Source: Pulveribacter suum
GTDB taxonomy: Bacteria; Pseudomonadota; Gammaproteobacteria; Burkholderiales; Burkholderiaceae_C
Reading direction: 5' to 3'
Assembly (NCBI RefSeq): GCF_003013695.1
Contig: NZ_CP027792.1
Coordinates: forward strand, 1,198,501-1,262,500
DNA: 64,000 nt
The position numbers and the translations under genes were made by a program. Shown piece after piece: positions 44,284 through 52,531 of this stretch; position 1 is the first letter of the stretch, and every line of letters begins with the position of its first letter. Under the pieces are notes generated by a model. The model saw only the letters and a list, made by a program, of their open reading frames with translations, made no database searches and was not told the origin of the DNA.

Positions 44284-45426
44284 ATGAAAAAGACAATAAC
44301 AAGCTGCAGGCGCTGGGGAGGCGCCGCGCTCGCTCTGGCCCTGCTGGGCGGCTGTGCCACGACTGAAAACGCCCTGGGCGATGCCGATCGGCTGCTGCAG
44401 GAGCGCGAAGCGCAAAAGCTGCTGCCGGTGACCAACCTGAGCGCCTACGCAACGGCGCTGGGGCGCTTCGGGCACATGCTGGACATCTACAAGGACGGCG
44501 ATCCCGTCATCTACCTGCAGACGCGCAACATCCTGGACGCCACGAACCTGTCCAGTCCGCTGGCGGGCGCCGAGATCCCGGGCGACATCACCGAAATGGT
44601 GCGCACCGCCGTCAACCGTATCGGAACGCGCGTGGTCTACGTGCCCTACCACCCGGAATACCTGGTGTCCCAAGCCCAGCTGGGCGCCAAGTTTGGCGTG
44701 ACCATGCCGGACTTCCTGATCACCGGGGCGCTGACCGAGTTCGACCGTGCCATTGCCGGCGCGGGACGCGTGAACTCGGCGGGCATCGAGTTCGGCGGTG
44801 GCAACGGCACGGTCACCCTGGGCGGTGATATCAAGCGCACGGCCATCTATTCGGCGCTCGCGCTGGATTTGAACCTGGTCAGCTTCTCCACCCAGCAGAT
44901 GGTGCCGCGCATCCAGGCATCCAACGCCGTCAAGGTGCTGAACTTCAGCGCCGAGAACAACGCCAGCCTGGGCTTCTACGGTGACGCCTTCGGCTTCAAG
45001 CTCGAGGGTAAATACCTGCAGGGGCGCCACTCCGCCATCCGCACCCTGGTGGACCTGAGCGTGCTGGAGCTGGTCGGCAAGGCCACCAATACGCCGTACT
45101 GGCGCTGCATCCCTGGCGGCACGCCGGACCCGGTGGTGGTGGAGAACATGCGCGCCGCCTTCAACGGCCTGGCGCCGGAGCTGAAGGTGGGGCTGATCCA
45201 GGTCATGCTGCGCAAGTACGGCCAGCCGCTGCAGGTGACGCAGCAGTACGACGAGCCCACGCGTGCCGCGCTGCAGTCCGTCTATGACAGCCGCTTTGCC
45301 AGCCTGGGAGCGGTGGACGTGATGAGCTGGGAGGGTTTTGAGCCACTGTTCTTCAACGTCCCCATGCCCTGGGACGGCGCAGCCGCCCAGACCGGTGCCA
45401 GCGCCAATGCCAAGGCGGGCGCATGA
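44284..45426 (+). CDS. CsgG/HfaB-like outer-membrane secretion lipoprotein
   Basis: 380 aa from ATG 44284. Lipoprotein signal with lipobox LLGGC (Cys24). The central region follows the CsgG/HfaB layout: MPDFLITGALTEFDRAI, then IYSALALDLNLVSFSTQQMV, and GFKLEGKYLQGRHSAIRTLV as the region just after the second membrane hairpin. A C-terminal segment (APELKVGLIQVMLRKYGQPL with DEPTRAAL) resembles a peptidoglycan-binding_1 domain, which curli CsgG lacks. CsgG forms a nine-subunit pore that exports unfolded amyloid subunits. It overlaps the next gene by 4 bp. The family call is by eye and not certain. Confidence 0.75.
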   Translation: MKKTITSCRRWGGAALALALLGGCATTENALGDADRLLQEREAQKLLPVTNLSAYATALGRFGHMLDIYKDGDPVIYLQTRNILDATNLSSPLAGAEIPGDITEMVRTAVNRIGTRVVYVPYHPEYLVSQAQLGAKFGVTMPDFLITGALTEFDRAIAGAGRVNSAGIEFGGGNGTVTLGGDIKRTAIYSALALDLNLVSFSTQQMVPRIQASNAVKVLNFSAENNASLGFYGDAFGFKLEGKYLQGRHSAIRTLVDLSVLELVGKATNTPYWRCIPGGTPDPVVVENMRAAFNGLAPELKVGLIQVMLRKYGQPLQVTQQYDEPTRAALQSVYDSRFASLGAVDVMSWEGFEPLFFNVPMPWDGAAAQTGASANAKAGA

Positions 45427-46193
45427 GGAGGGCCACGGTGCAGCACGCACTGATCGCCGCACTGCTGCTTTGCACGGCTGCGGCCCAGGCCCAGACCGCC
45501 GCAGGCGCGCCGGCCATGCCGGCGCAGGGCGCGCTGCCGGCGGGGGCGGGCGCACCCGCTGCGAGCACCGGAGCGCGCTTTCTGGAGTCGTGCAACCTGT
45601 CGCTGCAAAAGGGCGTCACCGACCTGGGCTGCCAGGGCCCGCTGTACCGCAACGAGTTGCAGCGGCTGCAGCGCGAGGCTCTGGCCACACAGAACCCGCA
45701 GCTGCTGTCGCTGGTGGGCGATGCGTACGGCAGCCGCCGCTCGGGCCTGGCAGACGCCGGGCAGGCCTATCGCTGGTACCTGCTGGCCGCCGTGCGCGGC
45801 GACCCGCATGCCATGCAGCGGCTGGCCGAGATGAACCGGCAAGGGACGGGCACGCCGCAGGACAAGGTCAAGGCGCTGGGCTACGCACGCCTGGCGCAGC
45901 GCCTGGCCCTGCCGGGCACCGCAGAAGCCGGACAGGACGTAGCCCAGGTCATCGACCAGCTGGGCGCCGAAATGGCTGTGGAAGAGGTGGCCCTGGCAGA
46001 GCGCTTCGCAGCCGAGCTGCAGGCGCAGGTGCAGCACGCCGGCCCGGCCGCGCCGGGGGCGTCTGCAGCGGCGCCGTCCACCGTCCCGGGCAGCGGTCTG
46101 CCAGGTGTGCCCCTGCCGGGGCGCAGCGATCCGGGAGCCACCGCGCTGCCGGGCGCGCGCCTGCCCGGCACGCCCCCTTCGCAGGGGCGATGA
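45423..46193 (+). CDS. Secreted Sel1-like repeat protein
   Basis: 256 aa. Signal peptide ending AQAQ (about residue 24). Residues about 90-150 form Sel1-type helical repeats (QAYRWYLLAAVRGDPHAMQR, then GTPQDKVKALGYARLAQRL), and the last ~50 residues are proline/glycine-rich. Sel1 proteins act as scaffolds in secretion and envelope assembly. The start overlaps the CsgG-like stop (ATGA), so the two are co-translated; it probably assists export or assembly of the repeat proteins. Confidence 0.78.
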   Translation: MRRATVQHALIAALLLCTAAAQAQTAAGAPAMPAQGALPAGAGAPAASTGARFLESCNLSLQKGVTDLGCQGPLYRNELQRLQREALATQNPQLLSLVGDAYGSRRSGLADAGQAYRWYLLAAVRGDPHAMQRLAEMNRQGTGTPQDKVKALGYARLAQRLALPGTAEAGQDVAQVIDQLGAEMAVEEVALAERFAAELQAQVQHAGPAAPGASAAAPSTVPGSGLPGVPLPGRSDPGATALPGARLPGTPPSQGR

Positions 46194-46204
46194 GAGGACC
46201 AGAC

Positions 46205-46612
46205 ATGAAAGGCCACGCATTTTCCAAGGGTTCGGCCATGGCCCTGGTGTGGCTGGCAGCTGCCTGCCTGGCCAGCCCGGCGCTGGCGGATGCCCCGGGC
46301 CCGCGCGGTCCCATCGGTCCCCAGGGGCACATCGGCCCGCCGGGTGGCAAGCCGGTGGCGCCGGCGCCCGCCGCCGCAGCCTCCCGGCAGGCGCGGGGCA
46401 ACCATATCGAGGCATCGGGCAACCAGGCCAGCGGCGTGGTCTGCGGGCCGGGTGGTGCCAACGTCAACAGCGTCGATGTCCAGGGCGCACGCCTGGACGG
46501 GCGCACCGTCATCGTGCAGGGCCGCAACACGCACGGCGTGGATACGCGCGACTGCCCGGCCCCGGTGGACGGGCACGCGCCGGCACAGGTCAACAGCATC
46601 CGCGTCCGCTGA
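46205..46612 (+). CDS. Secreted protein with collagen-like stretch and GN repeats
   Basis: 135 aa from ATG 46205 (an in-frame ATG at 46190 is less well placed; AGAGGA precedes the chosen one). Signal peptide ends near ALA. Then six collagen-like triplets, GPRGPIGPQGHIGPPGG, an alanine/proline linker, and two repeats of the locus type: NHIEASGNQASGVVCGPGG with ANVNSVDVQG, and RTVIVQGRNTHGVDTRDC with QVNSIRV. Two cysteines at matching repeat positions may form a disulfide. Probably a fibre subunit, cap or anchor. Confidence 0.75.
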   Translation: MKGHAFSKGSAMALVWLAAACLASPALADAPGPRGPIGPQGHIGPPGGKPVAPAPAAAASRQARGNHIEASGNQASGVVCGPGGANVNSVDVQGARLDGRTVIVQGRNTHGVDTRDCPAPVDGHAPAQVNSIRVR

Positions 46613-46647
46613 CGGCAGGGTGGCAATACAGAACACGGAGAACACCA

Positions 46648-47244
46648 GTGATTCAGTCTCTTTCCTTTCCGGTGGCGGCCCTGGCCCTGGCCGCGCTGGC
46701 GCTGGCCGGCTGCAAGGACCAGGCAGCCAGCACGCAGCCGCCGCCCAGCGCACCCGCGCTGGCGCCCGCTGCCCCGCCCGCCGCCCCGCCAGCGCCCGCT
46801 GCCCCGGCGGTGGAGCCGCCTGCTGCGCCGCCTGCCGCGCCCGCTGCATCCGCCGCCACGCCCCGCAAGCTGCCACTGGGCGTGCAGGGGGTGGCTCCGG
46901 CTGGCGTCACCGTGCGTGTCAAGGGCATTGAGCTTGGCAGCGACGCCACGGTGCTGGACGTGAGCATTTCCTTTGCCAACCGCATCACCGACAGCACCAT
47001 GCTGGCGCTGGCCGACACCTTCCTGGAGGACGAGGGCGGTGCGCGCCTGCACATCAAGCGGCCTGACGGCAACCGCGACATCACCATCCGAGAGGGCCAG
47101 ACGCTGGACGGCCAGCTGGTGTTCCTGGGCAGCGTGCCCGTCACGGCACGCAAGCTGCGACTGGTCTTCAACGACGGCAATGATGGCGACAACATCGTCG
47201 CCCCGGGCCTGGTGATGGAGCTGCCCCTGCAGGCCGGCGGATGA
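46648..47244 (+). CDS. Lipoprotein of the GN-repeat locus
   Basis: 198 aa from GTG 46648. Lipobox LALAGC (Cys22), then a ~45-residue proline/alanine linker that could span part of the envelope, and a folded beta-rich domain (VTVRVKGIELGSDATVLDVS, FLEDEGGARLHIKRPDGNRD). No family was recognised. Its stop overlaps the start of the OmpA-family gene (ATGA), which suggests that both anchor the system between outer membrane and cell wall. Confidence 0.72.
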   Translation: MIQSLSFPVAALALAALALAGCKDQAASTQPPPSAPALAPAAPPAAPPAPAAPAVEPPAAPPAAPAASAATPRKLPLGVQGVAPAGVTVRVKGIELGSDATVLDVSISFANRITDSTMLALADTFLEDEGGARLHIKRPDGNRDITIREGQTLDGQLVFLGSVPVTARKLRLVFNDGNDGDNIVAPGLVMELPLQAGG

Positions 47245-47939
47245 GCGAGCGACCCAGGCTTCAGGCGCTGCTGCCCTGGGCGGCAGGCCTGCTGCTGTGC
47301 ACGGCAGCTGCCGCGGAAGGTGTGCCGGTGGTCCGCAGTGCCCAGCCGCTGGCGCAGGCCGCCACGCAGCTGGCGCCCGCCAGCGCGCCGGCGACCGTGC
47401 TGCAGCCCAAAACCACGCCCGGCGGGCTCACGCCCCGCTCCGACACCACCCGGCTTCAGGCAGGGCAAGGGCCACAGACCCTCCTGCGTGAGGCTGAGGT
47501 GCCGCCGCAGCGGCTGGCGCAGACGCGGGCGCTGCTGGCCGAGCTGAAGGCCGAGTCCACGCCGCAGCAAGCGATCTCCATCGACCTGCCGGCCGATGTG
47601 CTGTTCGACTTCGACAAGGCGCAGCTGCGCCCGGACGCCGCACCATCCATCGCCAAGGCGGCCGAGCTGATCCGCAGCTACCCCCAGGCCCCCATCACGG
47701 TGGTGGGGCACACCGACGCCAAGGGCACGGATGCCTACAACGATGCCCTGTCACTGCGCCGGGCCCAGGCCGTCGCCCAGGCGCTGGGCCAGCAGGCCGG
47801 GCGCGCGGCCCAAAGCCAGGGCCAGGGCAAACGCCAGCCCGTCGCCCCCAACACCACGCCCGACGGCCGCGACGACCCGCAGGGCCGGCAGCTGAACCGG
47901 CGCGTGCAAATCCTCATCGGGCTGCCTGCCGGAGGCTGA
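47241..47939 (+). CDS. OmpA-family peptidoglycan-associated protein
   Basis: 232 aa with an N-terminal hydrophobic export segment. After a ~70-residue linker comes an OmpA/MotB domain: VLFDFDKAQLRPDAAPSIAK, then ITVVGHTDAKGTDAYNDALS with LRRAQAVAQAL, and a closing RQLNRRVQILI. About 30 residues are inserted before the last motif. This domain binds peptidoglycan. By position it should tie the CsgG-like system to the cell wall. Confidence 0.85.
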   Translation: MSERPRLQALLPWAAGLLLCTAAAAEGVPVVRSAQPLAQAATQLAPASAPATVLQPKTTPGGLTPRSDTTRLQAGQGPQTLLREAEVPPQRLAQTRALLAELKAESTPQQAISIDLPADVLFDFDKAQLRPDAAPSIAKAAELIRSYPQAPITVVGHTDAKGTDAYNDALSLRRAQAVAQALGQQAGRAAQSQGQGKRQPVAPNTTPDGRDDPQGRQLNRRVQILIGLPAGG

Positions 47940-47942
47940 CGC

Positions 47943-48179
47943 ATGGCACTGATACGTTGCCCCGAATGCGGCCGGGAGGTTTCGACCCAGGCGGCGGCCT
48001 GCCCCGCTTGCGGCCATCCGCTGCAGCCCCAGTGCGGCCAGCCTGCCTGGCGCTCATCGCACGTGTGGGGCCGGCTGGCGATAGTGCTGGGCGCCTGGCT
48101 GGTCACGCCCTGGCTGGCGCGGCTGATCGTGGCGCTGGCGGTGTGCGTGGTGGCGTACTTTTTGTTCACCAAGGGCTGA
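47943..48179 (+). CDS. Small zinc-ribbon membrane protein
   Basis: 78 aa. An N-terminal zinc ribbon (CPECGREVSTQAAACPACGH, four Cys) is followed by two short hydrophobic segments (WGRLAIVLGAWLVTPWLARL and LIVALAVCVVAYFLF). Function unknown. It lies 3 bp after the OmpA-family gene and is probably co-transcribed, though it may not belong to the surface system. Confidence 0.78.
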   Translation: MALIRCPECGREVSTQAAACPACGHPLQPQCGQPAWRSSHVWGRLAIVLGAWLVTPWLARLIVALAVCVVAYFLFTKG

Positions 48180-48190
48180 GGTCGGCCGCA

Positions 48191-48234
48191 CCGTCACGCC
48201 GCTGTCACCGTTTCTTCACGCGCCTGTCACACGC
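48191..48234 (+). promoter_or_regulatory. Tandem PhoB boxes upstream of the PhoX gene
   Basis: Four 7-mers spaced exactly 11 bp apart: CCGTCAC (48191), CTGTCAC (48202), TCTTCAC (48213) and CTGTCAC (48224). This is the Pho-box geometry (CTGTCAT-type repeats every 11 bp), enough for two PhoB dimers, and it sits 71 bp before the phosphatase start. Confidence 0.8.
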
Positions 48235-48304
48235 TCCCTGGAGCATCGTGGTCTGCCACCCAACAGGTTCTGGGGTGGCTATTTCCACGAAAGGCAAGCG
48301 CGAG

Positions 48305-50536
48305 ATGAACGCACCCACGACCCGGCCCGAGGCGGTCCTGATCGACCCTGATGACATCGGCTACAACACCACCGCCAACCCCTCGTTTTCCACGCTCATC
48401 GAAGGCCGGCTGAGCCGCCGCAACCTGCTGCGTGGCGGTTTTGCCTCGGCAGGCGGCGCCATGCTGGGCAGCATCGCGCTGGCCGGGTGCGGCGGTGGAG
48501 GCGAGGATGCCCCGGCGCCCGTCCAGCCCCCGGCAGGGCTGAAGCTGGGCTTCAGCCCCGTGGCCAAGAGCCTGGCCGATGCCGTCGTCGTGCCCGCCGG
48601 CTACACCGCCAGCGTGCTCTACCGCCTGGGCGATCCGCTCGCTGCGGGCGTGGCCGCGTACCAGAACGACGGCACGGACGACCCCGCCACCTACGACCGC
48701 CGCGCCGGCGACCACCACGACGGCATGAGCTGGTTCGGCCTGGGCGCGGGCGGGCAGTGGGACGCCAAGGCCCGCGGCCGCGGCCTGCTGGTGATGAACC
48801 ACGAGTCGCTGACCCCCGTCTTCCTGCACCCCCGCGGCCGCACCGTAATCAGGGGCCAACGCACCGAGCCCAGCGAAGTGCTGCGCGAGTTCTACCTGCA
48901 CGGCGTGAGCGTGATCGAGACCATCCAGGGCGCCGACGGCCGGTGGAGCTACCGGCAGGACTCGGCCTTCAACCGCCGCGTGCACACGCTCACGCCCATG
49001 GAGCTGTCCGGCCCCGTGCGCGGCGCGGATGCGCTCAAGACCCGCTACTCCGCCAACGGCACGCGCACCCGCGGCACGGTCAACAACTGCGCCAACGGCA
49101 CCACGCCCTGGGGCACCTACCTGACCTGCGAAGAAAACTGGTACGGCTATTTCTCCCGCACTCCGGCCGCCGACGACGCCAGGCGCTCGGCCCGCGAGCT
49201 GGCGGCCATCAAGCGCTACGGCGTGGGCCCGCAGGAGTTCTACGGCCTGTGGGGCACGACCCAGGGCGCCGCCCATGCCGATGAGCAAGACAGCTTCGAC
49301 CGCTGGAACCTGGACGCTTCGGGCGGGAGCGCCGTAGCCGACTACCGCAACGCCCACAACACCTACGGCTGGGTGGTCGAGATCGACCCCTTCGCGCCGG
49401 GCAGCACGCCCAAGAAGCGCACCGCGCTGGGCCGCTTCGGCCACGAAGGCGCCTGCCTGGGCGTGGTGGAGGCCGGCAAGCCTCTGGTCTGGTACATGGG
49501 CGACGACGCGCGCAACGAGTACATCTACAAATACGTGTCCAACAGGCCCTGGGACCCGAAGGATGCCACCGGCGGCCTGGCCGCTGGCGACAAATACATG
49601 GACGACGGCCAGCTTTACGTGGCGCGCTTCAAGGCCGACGGCACGGGCGAGTGGCTGGAGCTGGCCCTGGGCAGGAACGGCATCACCGCGTCCAGCGCCG
49701 CCTATGGCTTCACCGACCAGGCCGACGTGCTCCTGCACGCCCGGCTGGCCGCCGACGCGGCTGGCGCGACCAAGATGGACCGCCCCGAGTGGACCGCCGT
49801 GAATCCCAGGACCGGCGACGTGTACGTGACGCTCACCAACACCAACGCCGCGTCGCGCCCGCTGGACAGGACCGATGCAGCCAACCCGCGCTTCTACAAC
49901 GACCCCAAGGGCGCCGAGCAAAAGGCGCAGGCGGGCAACCCCAACGGGCACATCGTGCGCTTTGCCGAGAGCGCCGGCAACGCGGGCCTCGCCTTCACTT
50001 GGGACGTGTACCTGTTCGGCGCCCGCTCCACGGCGGGGGCGGACGTCAACATCTCGGGCCTGACGGCCGACAACGACTTCTCCAGCCCCGACGGGCTGTG
50101 GTTCAGCCAGGTCTCGACTGGCCTGGCCTGGCTGCAGACCGACGACGGCGCCTATACCGATGTGAGCAACTGCATGATGCTGGCGGCCGTTCCGGGCCAG
50201 GTCGGCGACGGCGCCAGGAAAACCATCACCAACACCGGGGCAGATGGCGCGAGGCGCACGCAGGACACCATTGCCGGTGCACGTCCGGGCGAAAAGGGCA
50301 CGCAGCTGGCCCGCTTCCTGGTGGGCCCCAAGGGCTGCGAGATCACCGGCATTGCCGAGTCGGGCGACGGCCGGGCGATCTTCGTGAACATCCAGCATCC
50401 GGGCGAGGACACCAAGGACGCGGACATCACCGATCCGGCCAAGTACCAGAGCCACTGGCCCGATGGCGGCAATGCCCGCCCGCGTTCGGCGACCATCGTC
50501 ATCACCCGCGATGACGGCGGCGTGATCGGCACCTAA
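48305..50536 (+). CDS. phoX: PhoX-family (DUF839) alkaline phosphatase, Tat-exported lipoprotein
   Basis: 743 aa from ATG 48305. A twin-arginine signal (LSRRNLLRGGF, residues 36-46) is followed by a lipobox ALAGC (Cys62), so it is probably folded in the cytoplasm, exported by Tat and lipidated. The body matches PhoX: DHHDGMSWFGLG, RGLLVMNHES, GTYLTCEENWYGYF, GRFGHEGACLGV and SSPDGLWF. PhoX enzymes use calcium and iron to release phosphate from organic esters. The PhoB boxes upstream predict induction by phosphate starvation. Confidence 0.93.
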   Translation: MNAPTTRPEAVLIDPDDIGYNTTANPSFSTLIEGRLSRRNLLRGGFASAGGAMLGSIALAGCGGGGEDAPAPVQPPAGLKLGFSPVAKSLADAVVVPAGYTASVLYRLGDPLAAGVAAYQNDGTDDPATYDRRAGDHHDGMSWFGLGAGGQWDAKARGRGLLVMNHESLTPVFLHPRGRTVIRGQRTEPSEVLREFYLHGVSVIETIQGADGRWSYRQDSAFNRRVHTLTPMELSGPVRGADALKTRYSANGTRTRGTVNNCANGTTPWGTYLTCEENWYGYFSRTPAADDARRSARELAAIKRYGVGPQEFYGLWGTTQGAAHADEQDSFDRWNLDASGGSAVADYRNAHNTYGWVVEIDPFAPGSTPKKRTALGRFGHEGACLGVVEAGKPLVWYMGDDARNEYIYKYVSNRPWDPKDATGGLAAGDKYMDDGQLYVARFKADGTGEWLELALGRNGITASSAAYGFTDQADVLLHARLAADAAGATKMDRPEWTAVNPRTGDVYVTLTNTNAASRPLDRTDAANPRFYNDPKGAEQKAQAGNPNGHIVRFAESAGNAGLAFTWDVYLFGARSTAGADVNISGLTADNDFSSPDGLWFSQVSTGLAWLQTDDGAYTDVSNCMMLAAVPGQVGDGARKTITNTGADGARRTQDTIAGARPGEKGTQLARFLVGPKGCEITGIAESGDGRAIFVNIQHPGEDTKDADITDPAKYQSHWPDGGNARPRSATIVITRDDGGVIGT

Positions 50537-50551
50537 CACACGCCTGGTGGT

Positions 50552-50585
50552 GGCCCTGCGCGCGCGGTGGCGCGGGTGCAGGGCC
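50552..50585. terminator. Terminator-like hairpin between convergent genes
   Basis: GGCCCTGC (50552-50559) pairs with GCAGGGCC (50578-50585), with an additional inner GC-rich pairing; no T-run. It lies between the stops of phoX and the BPSS1780-like gene. Confidence 0.5.
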
Positions 50586-50592
50586 CGCCCCT

Positions 50593-51396
50593 TCAGGCCT
50601 GTCCGGGAGCAGGCGACGGCTGGGGCGCCTCGAAACTGTCGCGGAAGGTGAACACCACCGAGGTGAAGAACATGGAAGCGAGCATCATGGCGGTGCCGGC
50701 CATCACCCCCCCGGCAAAGCCCATGCCCAGCCCCAGGCCCGACAGCAGCGCCACCGCCAGGCTCACCGCCATGCCGGCGGCCACGAACACGCCCAGCCAG
50801 GCCAGGCCATAGACGGTGAAGGCCCCCAGGTTGCGCACGCAGGCGACGATGCTGAAAAACAGCGCCTTCACGGGCGACACGTTGTGCCAGTGCACCAGCC
50901 CCGGGGCATGCCAAAACAGCAGCGACAGCGGCACGTACAGAAGCAGCGACAGCCACATGGCGGCCTGAAACCCGCCCGACTCGGCCACCTCGCGCGTCAG
51001 CGGCTCGCCGCCCAGGTACACGCGGGCGAACTGCCCGTCATCCAGCAGCGCCGACAGCCCCATGACCAGCAAGAAGCCCGCCGCATAGAGGGCGCCCAGG
51101 GTGAGCATGGCGTGCATCCGCTGGCGCCCGGCACGAAAGGCCACCAGCAGCAGCGTGGGCGTGGGCACGCGGCCTTGGCTGGCCTCGGCGGCGGCCACCA
51201 TCATGGCCAGGGTGGCCGAAGGCAGCAGCGCCAGCGCCACGGCCGGCCCCACCAGGGGCAGCGCCGCCGCCAGCGACATGACCGCCATGCACAGGAAGAA
51301 CAGGGCCGCCAGCGCCATGGGCTGGCGCCAGAACACGCGGATGCCCAGGCGTGTCCATTCCAGGCCCGTGCGGGCGGGGACGATGTGCAGTTTCAT
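50593..51396 (-). CDS. BPSS1780-like integral membrane protein
   Basis: 267 aa with about six hydrophobic segments. The N-terminal MKLHIVPARTGLEWTRLGIR followed by a membrane segment and the overall layout match the BPSS1780/YciC-like family common in Burkholderiales. Function unknown. Downstream of thrB on the same strand with a 101-bp gap. Confidence 0.82.
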   Translation of the reverse strand: MKLHIVPARTGLEWTRLGIRVFWRQPMALAALFFLCMAVMSLAAALPLVGPAVALALLPSATLAMMVAAAEASQGRVPTPTLLLVAFRAGRQRMHAMLTLGALYAAGFLLVMGLSALLDDGQFARVYLGGEPLTREVAESGGFQAAMWLSLLLYVPLSLLFWHAPGLVHWHNVSPVKALFFSIVACVRNLGAFTVYGLAWLGVFVAAGMAVSLAVALLSGLGLGMGFAGGVMAGTAMMLASMFFTSVVFTFRDSFEAPQPSPAPGQA

Positions 51397-51497
51397 GGAG
51401 ACAAGAAGGATTGGCGCGGGCCGGGGCGGCTGCGCAGCCTGCGGGGGAATTTACCCCAGGGCCGCGCGCAGACCGGCGCCTGGGGGCTTGGGCCGCG

Positions 51498-52451
51498 TCA
51501 ATCCGCCAGCCAGGGATGCTGCACCCGCTCGCGCAGCACGCGCTCGAAGTGGCTGGGGTCGTGCGGAGTCAGCAGGCTGGCCTCGCGCGGCAGGTGGTAA
51601 TCCCACAGCCGCGAGACCCAAAAGCGCAGCGCGCCGGCGCGCAGCAGGGCCGGCAGCAGGGCGCGCTCGCTGGCCGTGAGCGGGCGCACGGCCTGGTAGG
51701 CCGCCAGCAGGGCGGCAGCGCGCTCCTGCACATGGCGGCCGGTGGGCAGGTCGATGCACCAGTCGTTCAGGCACACGGCCAGGTCGAACAGCCAGGTGTC
51801 CACGCCAGCGAAGTAGAAGTCGAACAGGCCGGTCAGCTCCTCGCCGTCGAACATCACGTTGTCGCGAAAGAGATCAGCGTGGATGGGCCCGCGCGGCAGC
51901 GCCGCGTAGTCGCTGGAAGCGGCGACATGGTTCTGATAGGCCAGCTCGGACTGGACCAGTGCGGCCTGCGCCGGCTCCAGGTGGGGCAGCACCACGGGAA
52001 CGGTGGCGTTCCACCAGTCCAGGCCGCGCAGGTTGGGCTGGCTGCGCTCGTAGTCGCGCCCGGCCAGGTGCATGCGCGCCAGCATGGCGCCCACGGCGGC
52101 GCAGTGCGCGGCCGACGGCGCCAGCTGGCTCTGGCCGCGCAGCCTGGTGGCCAGGGCGGCGGGCTTGCCGGCCACGGTGTGCAGGATGGCGCCGCGCTTG
52201 TCGGCCTGCGGGTCGGGCACGGGAATGCCGGCGCGCGCCAGGTGCTGCATCAGGTGCAGGTAAAACGGCAGCTGCTCGGCCGTGAGGCGCTCGAACAGGG
52301 TGAGCACAAACTCGCCTGCCTCGCAGCTCAGGAAGTAGTTGGTGTTCTCGATGCCGCCCTGGATGCCGCGCAGCGAAAGCAGCTTGCCCAGCTGCAGGCG
52401 GCGCAGCAGGTCGCGCGCCTCCTTGTTGGAGACTTCGGTGAAGACGGCCAT
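51498..52451 (-). CDS. thrB: Homoserine kinase (aminoglycoside-phosphotransferase fold)
   Basis: 317 aa from ATG 52451 (MAVFTEVSNKEARDLLRRLQ). Phosphorylates homoserine in threonine synthesis. It is the betaproteobacterial/Pseudomonas type with a choline-kinase-like fold, unrelated to the GHMP-type ThrB of E. coli. Motifs: GIQGGIENTNYFLS near the N-terminus, the catalytic GPIHADLFRDNVMFDG and FDFYFAGVDTWLFDLAVCLN. Confidence 0.93.
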   Translation of the reverse strand: MAVFTEVSNKEARDLLRRLQLGKLLSLRGIQGGIENTNYFLSCEAGEFVLTLFERLTAEQLPFYLHLMQHLARAGIPVPDPQADKRGAILHTVAGKPAALATRLRGQSQLAPSAAHCAAVGAMLARMHLAGRDYERSQPNLRGLDWWNATVPVVLPHLEPAQAALVQSELAYQNHVAASSDYAALPRGPIHADLFRDNVMFDGEELTGLFDFYFAGVDTWLFDLAVCLNDWCIDLPTGRHVQERAAALLAAYQAVRPLTASERALLPALLRAGALRFWVSRLWDYHLPREASLLTPHDPSHFERVLRERVQHPWLAD

Positions 52452-52531
52452 CGGGTGAAGAGCGGGACGGTCGGCGGGAGAGGAAAGAAGGAAGGCAGCG
52501 CGGCAGGCCCGCGCAGGCAGTGCAAGGGCGC

